Shown piece after piece: positions 54,872-64,000 of a stretch of 64,000 bases of DNA. Position 1 is the first letter of the stretch. Each line of letters begins with the position of its first letter. This DNA comes from Polyporus tsugae (Eukaryota; Basidiomycota; Agaricomycetes; Polyporales; Polyporaceae). The stretch is from positions 3,603,501 to 3,667,500 of the forward strand of contig JAHRBS010000010.1 in the NCBI GenBank assembly GCA_024305745.1. Reading direction: 5' to 3'. The position numbers were made by a program, and so were the translations under genes. The notes beneath the pieces are model-generated. The model was not told where the DNA came from. It did not search any database and saw nothing but the letters and a program-made list of their open reading frames with translations.

Positions 54872-55280
54872 AAGGGGACTCCCGGGCCGAAGCGCGCAAC
54901 TTGAACTTGGCCTGCCCGTGCCACGAGAGCCAGCAGGACCCCCAACTGATGTTCGAGGACGGCTACATCAACCCAGACGGCGAGAGGTTCATCTTCCCAA
55001 TCCCAGCGCACACTGGTTGCGGTTGCGATGGCGCTCGGAACGTCAAGGCTGTGAGGTATTCGCGCGACGAGTAATTCTGTGTCTTGAACGGGTGAGCTTT
55101 CAGTCGTATCGCACTCGCGTCTACAAGGGCTATGTCTAGTGGAGATCGTGTGCTTGTACGAATATTGTGGACGAGACGAGGCCTGCCAAGAATCGTGCCG
55201 AGTATGCTTCATATCTAGAAATAGCCGGCGGGCGCAAGTTTGTTACGATGTACGATAGGGCAGTGGAGTAGAATGGGGAG
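54872..55280 (+). pseudogene. 3' fragment of a beta/pseudo-caspase gene joined to the EF2 3' end
   Basis: Starts within a few bases of the EF2 stop. It reads LACPCHESQQDPQL, FEDGYINPDGERFIFPI and the final VRYSRDE-stop of the caspase-like family. Then come the 3' intron-like block and a decayed tail with GRKFVTMYDR-like sequence. Only the last third of exon 4 onward is present, with no start or upstream exons. It must serve as, or lie in, the EF2 3' UTR. Confidence 0.82.
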
Positions 55281-55289
55281 AGATTGGAG

Positions 55290-56170
55290 TCTGTGTATCG
55301 ATCAGGGATGCTGCGAACTGAGTAGCTTTAACTCTGCGAGCAGGACTGAGAGGAGACGGGAGGTTCCAAGGCGCCCCATACCGAGTGGTTGTTGATCTGC
55401 AAAGGGTCGTTGGATGCGCGGTCAAAAAAGACGACAAGGGCTGGGCCGACGATGTCCGATGTCGTGTTCTTGAGGTTGAACGTCCATACAGATGCAAAAG
55501 GCGCTGCACTGAAGGTATCGATGCAACTCGCTACATGGGTGCATAAGGTCATACAGCGAATTAATCTGAGGGAAAGAGGGTTCGTGGCTGACGTCCCTCA
55601 CGGCCGCAATTTGTTCCGGAAATGTCGTCCTGAGCGAGTACGATGCCGATGGGCGTTCATTATGCGGTACTCGGGACGCGTGATAGAATCTATAGCTTGC
55701 CTAGATGAACTATGTAGTCTTAACGTTAACGTTGTACTACGCAAACAGCTTGAGCAGGCGGGGAATACTTCACTCGTCTAAACTGCTGTCAGAAAGCCTT
55801 CAGTGGCGCTGAAACCCCCAACACGTCTGTCGGCGAGTTCTCCGCTCCAAGCGATAAAATCCGATCCTACAAGTTTCCAGTAACGTATGAGTTTGACGAT
55901 CCTATGTAGTCAAAGCGTAGCATGACGCACTATCCAGATGCAGCGTCGGCATCAACTCCAAAGCCAAACGAAATCTTGTGCGGCATCTCTGGCGGTATGG
56001 CGCTAGTAGTGGAAAAGACCGGAAGAGAGCCAAATAGATACTCGCACACCGAAGGCACACCCAGGTGCAGAGCGTAAGAGGAACCAGCCCTAAGGTTCCA
56101 TCGCGCTTCACAGGCAGGGATGCTTGTCCTTCAAGTGCAATAAGAGTGGTCCACAGATTTGAACCGCTCG
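55290..56170 (-). pseudogene. Remnant of a third polysaccharide deacetylase copy
   Basis: On the minus strand the sequence follows copy 1: VKRDGTLG in the upstream region, then the [12 protein letters not shown] block, GAENSPTD, a gap, then ETFPEQIAAVRDVSHE in a damaged frame. After that comes a corrupted LHGYLHE region near 55530. Downstream the similarity stops, and about 60 open codons of unrelated sequence follow (55328-55510, containing SDIVGPALVVFFDRASNDP). Splice sites are partly lost and several stops occur, so it is non-functional. Confidence 0.75.
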
Positions 56171-56591
56171 TCGACGTCGTGACGTCGCCCATGGCACCCT
56201 ACATTTCGTCTTAGAACCGCTCTTGATCCATTTGTGCTAGGACATAGACATCTTCGTGCGCGCTGGCTCCCCGATGCTACACAGATGGGGTCAACATTCC
56301 GATATGTCGCTGTCGTTTACGGTACTATCTAAGGTTCTTCATCGGTGCGCCTCCGTTCAAGTCTGTGGTATCGTTCGTAGTCGTCATCGTCAGAGATCTC
56401 GTCGGTTGGCGTTGTAGTGTACTGTGAGAGATGAGGGAACGAGGAGAAGGAGAAAAAGTAGTCGATGCCGCCGCATGCCCCACTGTAAACGCCCGTCGTG
56501 ACATTTTAGGAGTTGGCGAAACTGGAGCTTTCCTCCGTCCGTCGTGCACCTCGGTCGACACGTACGCAGGCTATAATCTACTCTCGTTACA

Positions 56592-58420
56592 ATGTCCACT
56601 ATCCCAGTATGTATTCATCTCGGCCGCAGACTGTCTTGATCGCTGTTGTAGATTTATTTGCTGAATGCGCTCTTCAAACACTGGCAGATTATACCCCTCT
56701 CCCCACCTAGCCTACGACCGCGTCAAATTCCCAGTATACCGATCGACGTCCTGCAAGAGATCTTGCTTCATTTACCATTCAAGGACCGACTCAACGTCTC
56801 TGTGCTTTCCAAGACAATATACGCTGTTCTTCCCCCGAGGCCAACTCGCGTCGTCGTTCGGAGCTTTAGCCAACTTGTTTCCTTGGCCACGTACATCTCA
56901 GGCGACCCCACTCGCATATCCTCCCTTCGGTCCCTTCACATTCTTATCTATAGTAAACTTTCCTGGGAAACAACAAGCTACGAAGATACGCAGGGAAACT
57001 TGTCCTACACTCTGGAAAACGCAAAAAACTTGGAGGAACTCGTCTGCCGCGGCGCCCCCGCCAGTGATCTCATGCCAGCGACCCTAACCATGTCCAGGCG
57101 TCTCGCGCATGTCGAGCTCAAAGGGCTTCCGCGGATCTTTACTGGCGCAGAGCCCAGCAAACACTTTTTTCCACCCACCCTCCAGAGTGTCCATTTTACT
57201 GGCCGTCAATACCATTCCGACTCCCCCCGCCTAGATCATATGCTGCGACTAGTCTCCCACCTGCCTTCTCTCTCGACTTTTGTGGTCGAGAACTACATTT
57301 TGCCATCTCATAGGACTGGTACGACGCACGGGGAGCATGGAACGCAATCCGAAACTGGCCACAACGCCATCCTGCCCTCGGTGCAGACTATCAAGTTTAT
57401 AGGATGTTCCCACCTACACTTCAAGCTCGTCTCGGAGATCTCACGGAGTTTCCCCAATCTGACTACCCTTCACTTCAAGGAGACGTGCTTCCCGACAACC
57501 CCCCCAGAATATTCGGTGGACCATCTGGTCATTCAAGATGGGTTTAGGGGTGATCGCCCTGCGCCCTGGAAAATACGCCGCCTCACATGCACGCACGAAG
57601 TCAGAGACCACATCACCGAATTCTCCCTTCCAGGCTGCGGAGTCGACGTTAGGAACGTGCTCTGTCTGACCATAAAAGCCCGCATCATCTCACCGCGGAC
57701 CTGGATCCACTTGAGTACCTTGTCTCGTGCCGCGCGTCTGGTCGAGTTGGAGAGCTCCTCGACTACCTTCCACGAACTCGTAATGTGGCTCGTACGTGAC
57801 CACTTCTTCAAACTCGCCCGTACGCTCGCTGACCGGCACTGACCGTTCACCGGCCGGGACCTAGATCGAACGCCCGGGCCTACCAGTCACCCCCGCAGAC
57901 GTGCCCCGCAGACGTGCCGTTGATATGCATCAGCATCTCGACGCACGACCTGGAGGATCCATGGCGCGGCCCGCGAGGGACATGGGAGCAGAAGCGCAGC
58001 GAGGTCCTGCAGATCGTGAGCAAGCATTTCCCCTCCCTTCGCTACGTCGCTCTGGCGACACCGAAACCGCCAGCCCATATGATGGTCGCGCCGACCCCGG
58101 CCTTTCCTGGCGACGACACTCCCGTCTGGACTTGGTGGCGTGTACACCGCGACGGCGACAGCGCCGGGTCCCTCGTTGATCTCAGGGAGATTCCGGTGTG
58201 GGAGGGTCAACGGGTGCGGGAGTTCCTGCGGAATTCGGACGCTGATGCTCTGAAGGACTTCGATCGTGCGTGCTTGCAATCATTTTGGGAAGAGTGCATA
58301 TGTCTAATAGTATTCGCTGGGCAGGAACCTTCGTTGCCCTACGCTGAACGCTGTCCAAATTATGTCACGGACGTTCAGTCGCGTACACCACACCGGCGGA
58401 TAATCTTACACCTCGCCTGA
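56592..58420 (+). CDS. F-box protein
   Basis: Three exons (56592-56606, 56688-57791, 57899-58420) sum to 1641 nt, 546 aa. The start ATG at 56592 encodes MSTIP and splices into IIPLSPPSLRP with the frame preserved. The F-box lies at about residues 22-55 (IPIDVLQEILLHLPFKDRLN, then LSKTIYAVLPP). The rest is a long Leu-rich region with irregular repeats (LPSLSTFVVENY, FPNLTTLHFKET), like many Agaricomycete F-box proteins. These recruit targets to SCF ubiquitin ligases through Skp1, but the target is unknown. The second intron (GTACGT ... CCGCAG) joins MWL to TCPADV and is needed to bypass a stop at about 57841. Confidence 0.83.
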
Positions 58421-58506
58421 TAATTCACACACGTATAACTCGGACAAAGCAAGAAAACGAGCTACGAGCGGGTCTACGCTTCGACACTCTCTCCTACTAC
58501 AGCTAT

Positions 58507-58535
58507 CTCTCTCTCTCTCTCTTTCTCTCTCTCTC
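58507..58535. repeat. CT-dinucleotide microsatellite
   Basis: A run of CT units with one CTTT interruption, between the convergent 3' ends of the F-box and Cdc14 genes. Confidence 0.9.
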
Positions 58536-59021
58536 CTTGTATTGTTCCGTTCCGAACATCAAATTGGTGACCAAGTTCGTCGGTTTGGCTTGGCACCTCG
58601 ACTTGACGATACTTATAATTGTGTCCCTTGTTGTTATGCCTGAACCCGTTGAATTCACGCCAGTCCCTCAATACCAACGTCAGCGTAGTTGAAGAATGTG
58701 GATTGAGGTTCAATTCGAGAGCAGGCTTGAGGCTAGACATAACATCCGATAGCATTGCAACAATACGATAGCACATGAGAGAACATACACGACGCAGCAA
58801 TCCAAAACACGTCCAACGCCGACAGTGAGGAGCCTCCCGTCTTCCAGACTCCATTCACCGACAACGACAACCTCACCTCCTAGGACCACAGACCCCCCCA
58901 AGCAGCCCGCTCCTAGCCAGGTCACTCACTCACCGCAGGTCTCCCCGGCCACAAGCTGCATACGCCCGCGCCAAATCCCCCTTGCATTCGCCAGTCGCCG
59001 GTCGTCGGTCGACGACAAAGG

Positions 59022-60995
59022 TCAACTCAGACCCCACACGCCCGCCTTCTTCACCCCCTCGACAAGCGCGTCCACGTTCCCCAGCATCGTCCCCAAAATT
59101 TCCTTCTTCTCCGCCATCGTCTTCGCGCCCCGATTCGCGCCCGCCCTCCCGCTCGCACCACCAGACCCAGACCCGGTCGGGGCGCTCGCGCTCCTCGACG
59201 CCGCGAGCGGGGACTCAGCCGCAAGTAGAGGTACAGCAGCAGCAGCAGGAGGGGGGGAGGACGAGAAGTCCGCGAGGCTCTGCGCCCGCCGGTGCACCTG
59301 CACCTGCACCTTCGACGACGCCGGCTTATTGGGCGTCTCGAGGATCTCGGTGTGCGCTCCTCCCTTGAGCCTCAAGCTGTCGCGGCGCGGGCCGCCACCC
59401 GGACCGGGGTTGAGCGGCGTCCGCAGCGAGGCAGACTCCACGGACGAGATCGACGAGATGCTTGACACAGACAGCCCGCGCGAGTGCGATTGCGAGTGCG
59501 AGTGCGAGGTGAGCCGCGTGCTGAGGCGCGTGCGCGGGGTGCCGGCGCTGCTCTGCCTCGAGTCACTTGTGTCCGCAGGCGAGCCTGAGGAGCGCAGCTG
59601 GGAGACGCTGCCGCGGTGGTCGGGGTGCTTCGGGCGGAGTCCGCTGGGGCCGCGGCTGAGGTGCGAGAGCTGCGGCTTCTTGGGGCTCAGGGGGACGTAG
59701 TCGACTTCCTTCTTGAGGATGAGCAGCTTCGAGCGGGGCTGCCCGCGTCCGAGTGCACTCGCGTCGGCGGTGGGACGGCTAGATGGCGGGGTGACATTGC
59801 GCGTGGAAGGCGCGAGGCCGGGGATCACGGACTTCAGCGTGAATGGAGGTTTTCCTGGGGTGTCGTTGGACGCTTGGGATTTGGGTGGTACTGGGGTTTC
59901 GTGAAGGGACGCAGAGGTCCCGGTCGTGGAGGTAGACAGAACGGAAAAGGCAGAGGAGCCTGAGGAAGACCTTGACGAAGGAGTTGTCGTAAACCCGGAC
60001 CTCGACGTCGCGGAGAGTGATGAAGTAGATCGATGAGTTGGCCGTGTGGGCGGGGTGTCAGGGATTGCGAGGTTTGATACCGCAGCGTCGATCGCTGACT
60101 CCGGAGAAGCAGCTTCGTCCAGCAAATAGAAATAGAGGAATTCAAGACATTTCATCCTGCACATAGGCCTTAGGCTATGTAGAGCGAGTTCGATGGGAAG
60201 TTACTGACCTTACTTCACGTGGGGTACCAGCCCGCTTCAGAATTTTGACGACAACCTGAACACCATTCAGGTCTTCGAAATTGCGTAAAGAGGGACTGGA
60301 GTCCACAAGAATGCAGAGCAAAGTGTCGAGGATGACCGAGGCTAGGGGCAAGTCGCATGACTTCGGCGGTGAAATAGAGGGCGGGTCAGCTTTGGGTGAC
60401 GTCGGGGTGCTGGACGTTGTAGGAGGAGTGAGGTGACGAGACACAAGCAAGAGATCTAGCAGAACTTCTAGGGAGTATCTTCGTCCGAGAGAATGCTTGC
60501 TAGGTTTGTGTACCAACGCAACGCCCTGGATGATGCTCATTCCTTGTGCCAGTTGCGACGAGAGCACCATGACCTCGCATTTGGTAACGTCTAAGACTTG
60601 CGTTTAGGTCATGTAGAGTCCTAGCATGAGATTCGAACACTCACTATCAGTAGAGCCTCTAGTGAGAGCCTTGTCCAGCAGTGCAGAAGCAACGGATGTC
60701 CAAGATATGATTCGTGACGACACTGGGGGGGAAATGGGCGAAGCACTTGAAGCAGACGAAAGAAGCACATACCATTGCATTGAAACGTATCCTGCAGCGC
60801 GTTGAAGTATCCGGGGAGTCCAACAGCTCTTGGATCCGCCGTCTCCGCAAGTACGTGTTCAATAGCCACTAGGGCGTCTCCCTTAGTTGCAGTCGAAGTT
60901 CTCGTGGAAACCAGCTATTGCTTGTGAGCAGGGAGATGGCGTCATAGAATACATGGACTCACATCATCGAGGGCGTCCTGAAGGATGTCGTGCAT
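59022..60995 (-). CDS. cdc14: Cdc14 (SIN/septation network subunit, fission-yeast Cdc14 type) with long Ser-rich insert
   Basis: This is the non-phosphatase Cdc14 that pairs with the Sid1 kinase in the septation initiation network. It is unrelated to the budding-yeast Cdc14 phosphatase. The ATG at 60995 gives MHDILQDALDD. Further small exons encode STATKGDALVAIEHVLA, GLPGYFNALQDTFQCN, SWTSVASALLDKAL-like sequence and the helical block NFEDLNGVQVVVKILK. That block splices to VRMKCLEFLYFYLLDE, the family core. The region after it, about 300 residues, is Ser/Thr/Pro-rich and looks disordered. The very C terminus KKEILGTMLGNVDALVEGV followed by KKAGVWGLS is the conserved Cdc14 tail. The yeast protein is about 240 aa, so the insert between core and tail is large. 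Limits of the exons between 60.6 and 60.9 kb are approximate. Confidence 0.83.
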
Positions 60996-61860
60996 AGGCG
61001 CAGTATTTGGGTACGGGCCCTCCACCTCCGGATCCATCGCGCGATTGGTTTGCAAAACGGGTGGTATGGAGATTGTGCGGTGTTTCCGTCAATGCATGGA
61101 GTCAGGGGAGGCGGGCAAGCCCAGGCCGCCGAGGAGTGTGTCGCCGGAGTGTGTGGAAAGGGGACTCCGTCGTGAGGCTTGTCGCTGTGGCTGGTGGCGG
61201 GCTGGCGCGACCACGGTGTATCCAACGGTCATTTCCATAATTGGTAGGAGGCTGAACCTAAACAATGATTACGTAATCAGACACGCGTTCCGGTCAGGTG
61301 ATCGCCAGGGCTGGACGCGCCGCGAGGCCTTGAACGCACGACCAGCCTATAAGGGTGCGCAGAACAACTAATCAAAATAGAACACAAACGCATGCTGTTT
61401 TCATAGAGACATCTAATATATTAGGCTTGCCTGGAAAGGGTTCACAAAGTGGCAGTTGAAGTGGATGAAATTGAAGAGACAGAACTTAAACTGGCATGGC
61501 TGACGGTCATGCACCTGGCAAAGCAGTCGACGTCAGGGAATGACACCATGTTAGTGGTCATGAACACCTTGCAACCGACTAACGACCGAAAATGGATGAG
61601 TAAGTGGAGGTGGACAGTGGTCGTGATGGGAGGAAGCGTTAACCATTCGGCGCATCCTCGGCAGAACCCTGAAGATGACTAATTCTTACACTAAACTGGC
61701 TGGCGGGCCGCATGGACCGGCTTTCCGCCTGACTAGCGCGATGCGTAGGGCAAAGTCGGAAGGTCGCTCCCAAGTCGCTCCCACTCCCATCTAACGCCGC
61801 GCAGGTGCTCACATGCGCTCACAATGCCTCACATCTCACGGTTAGCCTCCCACCACCACC
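60996..61860. other. Divergent intergenic promoter region
   Basis: About 0.87 kb between the divergent Cdc14 and FAH-family genes. No supported gene. A pyrimidine-rich stretch and CCACCACCACC run just before the FAH-family ATG at 61861. Confidence 0.45.
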
Positions 61861-63551
61861 ATGTCGCCCATCCGTACAGTAAGTTCGTTTCTTGACCTAA
61901 CGAGCCGCATATATTGACTGTATGCATAGCAATGGACTCGCCTCATCCGCTTCATTGCAGCTGAGACTGCTCAGGTACACATCGGTGAACCAGTGGACCC
62001 CAAGCTCGACGGTAGGGATCTTTGCTCAAATGCACCGGAGAGCAACGAGAGTGACGCGGTGTGCAGTCGGTCTTGCCATCCACCAGAAGAGGCCTGTCAA
62101 GGCGTACGAGATCATCGGTTCTGCGCTTGACCCGGCCGCCCAAGTCACGAAGAACGTCCTGACGGTCAGGCAGCTGCTCGCACCGCTCGCTCGGGAGGAG
62201 GTCGGACTAGTGCGTTGCCTTGGTCTCAACTATGAGGATCACGCCGTACGTCTTTCCCTGGTTCACTCTACTTTTAACATTGACATTACCCCACACCCAG
62301 GCCGAGGCAAACCTGGCTAAGCCTGCGTACGTGACTTTCACGAATCATTTGCTGCGTCATGAAAGCGAGAATTGCCACAAGACATTCGAGGCACTTGAAA
62401 CGCATTTATCCGAGTTTCTGCGGGCATATACCCTGCTATATGATGCACCGGAAAAACGATGGCTTTCGTTCTCTGGGGCCGTGAGTGTGCATGCTATGGA
62501 TGAGATTGTGACGGAGCATGAACCGGTGAATAGTTGTGCGCACGTGCAACGCTCACATCCTCCGGAGAGACGCGCATACACCGAAATGCGCAAATAGTGT
62601 GCTACCGCACTTCAACGTCTCGCGCATTTTCTCAGTACCGATACGGCGTATACTTGGTTGCAAGGTGCACTCACGGAACCATCACCTGCCCATATCCGCT
62701 GACAACATGGCAGATGGATTGGGACGCTACGATCTTTTCCACGCAGACTCGTGACAACCGCAACTAATCACAACGTTTCACAGTTATCCTGTCCTCTTCT
62801 ACAAACCGGTCACTTCTTTGATTGGCCCCGAAGTCCCTGTCACTATCCCAATACATGTTCAACCCGTCGAGAAGCACCTCCCCGACTACGAGGTTGAGTT
62901 TACGATTGTCATCGGCAAGCCGGCGAAGAACGTATCTGAGGCTGAGGCACTTGATTACGTCCTCGCGTACACTGCTGGGAACGACGTTGGTCCCTCTCTC
63001 CTCCTTATCCTCTCATCGTAACCTTACGCATTGCATACAGATCTCGTTCAGGTATCACCAGATGGCCGTTTCACAGTGGAATTTCTCCAAGGGCTACGGT
63101 ATTACCACTTTGACTTACCCGTTCGCACAAAAGACTCATCCCCTATTCTTAGACAACACGACCCCCATTGGCCCTTGCCTTGTCGCCGCCCATGCGGTCC
63201 CTGACCCGCAGAAAGTGCCTCTAAAGACGGTCGTCAATGGGACGACCGTCCAGGATGGAACCACCGCGTACGGCATCGCCTTGTTTTGGACTCCTCCGTT
63301 TCTCATCACGCTTGCTCCTCAGCGATCAAATATTCAACATCCGCCAGACCATCGCTTTCCTTTCCCAGGGTACGACTCTCCTCCCTGGATCTATCATCAT
63401 GACCGGAACCCCGAAGGGTGTCGGCTTCGTCAAAAAGCCTCCAGTATACCTCAAGGACGGCGATGACATGAGCATATGGATTGGCGGCGGTATCGGCACG
63501 CTCGTGAACCCGGTGGTCGAAGAACGCGGGAATGTGAAGGCGAAGCTTTAG
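61861..63551 (+). CDS. Fumarylacetoacetate hydrolase-family protein (FAHD-like)
   Basis: Metal-dependent C-C or C-O hydrolase/decarboxylase of the FAH fold; the substrate is not determined. Eight exons (61861-61878, 61930-62011, 62067-62245, 62301-62326, 62784-62985, 63041-63098, 63153-63267, 63323-63551) sum to 909 nt, 302 aa. The core is recognised by VGLVRCLGLNYEDHA, YPVLFYKPVTSLIGP, the metal-binding DYEVEFTIVIGK, SQWNFSKGY, TPIGPCLVAA, TIAFLSQGTTLLPGSI and TGTPKGVGFVKKPP. The pattern is that of fungal FAHD1/2-like proteins, without a targeting peptide. One intron, 62327-62783, is about 457 nt, some eight times the local norm, and may contain an insertion. The other introns are 51-57 nt. 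Confidence 0.9.
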
Positions 63552-64000
63552 ACTGTGGGTCCACGGCTCCATTACGTCCTGCAGCGAGGGCCGGGCCACC
63601 TCAGGGGCGGGTCCGTAATCCATGCCCTGGCTGACTCGTCTGCTCTGTGAATCGAAGTTAGCCGCTGAGTGATCCTGTCTATTTGTATGCTTGAATACAC
63701 TGAGTGTCTTCCGAATCACTGCCAAGGCAGGGCATTTAAGCTCTGCGCAATTTCTATTCGGGCTCGAATAGGCGTTTGAGGCATTTTGAGCTTCAAGCCT
63801 GGGACGACGGCGAAGGCATCAGTGGATCTTATTGAATTAGTACCCAAGGTAGTCCCTTGTGCCCAACGCAGTCTCGCACGAACAACTGCTAGCGCTCTCG
63901 AATTAGTTTCTTCGACGCCACGGCGGGCGTTCCAAGTCTCGTCATGGGTGCCGCTGTGGGGCCCTGAGCAGCCAGGTGCAACGCCGAGCCTGTAGCATGG
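63552..64000. other. 3' end of window, no gene recognised
   Basis: Downstream of the FAH-family gene I see no supported coding sequence up to the end of the window. Confidence 0.4.

Noticed and set aside
60620..60660. A GATTCGAAC stretch resembling a reversed tRNA T-loop
   Set aside because: No matching anticodon or D-arm within tRNA distance, and it lies in or beside Cdc14 intron/exon sequence.

Overview
The window is genomic DNA of a filamentous basidiomycete, most likely an Agaricomycete and possibly a Polyporales-type wood decayer. The genes are cut by many 45-80 nt GT-AG introns. The gene set is typical of that group: a GH13 amylase with a starch-binding-domain remnant, a class I sesquiterpene synthase, a glyoxal-oxidase remnant, aryl-alcohol-dehydrogenase-like aldo-keto reductase remnants, WSC proteins and fungal Cdc14. 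No rRNA, tRNA or CRISPR array was seen.

Layout from left to right. 1.9-4.4 kb: secreted alpha-amylase followed by a decayed CBM20. 5.2-6.8 kb: NodB-fold polysaccharide deacetylase copy 1. 7.2-8.4 kb: aldo-keto reductase and AlkB-type dioxygenase pseudogenes. 10.1-11.9 kb: a stand-alone 'beta-domain' gene and a four-helix membrane protein (DUF7704-like). 12.4-13.3 kb: a second aldo-keto reductase pseudogene. 13.4-20.3 kb: left arm of a large inverted duplication. 21.8-28.3 kb: gene-poor, with a DUF7704 pseudogene, two clear MITEs and one conserved hypothetical gene. 29.1-30.8 kb: deacetylase copy 2. 32.1-34.4 kb: APC-family permease. 34.7-35.4 kb: glyoxal oxidase pseudogene. 36.9-38.2 kb: sesquiterpene synthase. 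39.3-43.3 kb: a third, decaying copy of part of the duplicated unit. 43.7-50.5 kb: right arm of the inverted duplication. 51.8-54.9 kb: complete translation elongation factor 2, with a gene fragment sitting directly after its stop codon. 55.3-56.2 kb: remnant of a third deacetylase. 56.6-63.6 kb: F-box protein, Cdc14 and a fumarylacetoacetate-hydrolase-family enzyme.

The most unusual content is the duplicated unit. In each arm it holds, in one transcriptional direction, an endonuclease IV-type AP endonuclease, a small secreted protein with two WSC domains, and a protein I read as two tandem beta-rich domains fused to a metacaspase-like (C14) p20/p10 region. In that region the position of the catalytic His appears to be Gln, while the Cys is kept. 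Three units plus a 3' fragment of the last gene lie within 42 kb, and a separate gene encodes only the beta domains. The copies show patchwork similarity that suggests gene conversion. One unit is broken by frameshifts, and one arm carries a MITE that the other lacks. The function of the beta/pseudo-caspase family is unknown. A role in regulated cell death or self/non-self recognition is only a hypothesis from its architecture and its duplication behaviour.

Gene models were assembled by eye from splice signals and reading-frame continuity. Models whose exon lengths were summed to a whole number of codons: amylase 482 aa, deacetylase 1 304 aa, beta-only 231 aa, beta/pseudo-caspase (right arm) 530 aa, EF2 842 aa, terpene synthase 366 aa, F-box 546 aa, FAH-family 302 aa. 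Single coordinates may be off by one or two bases.
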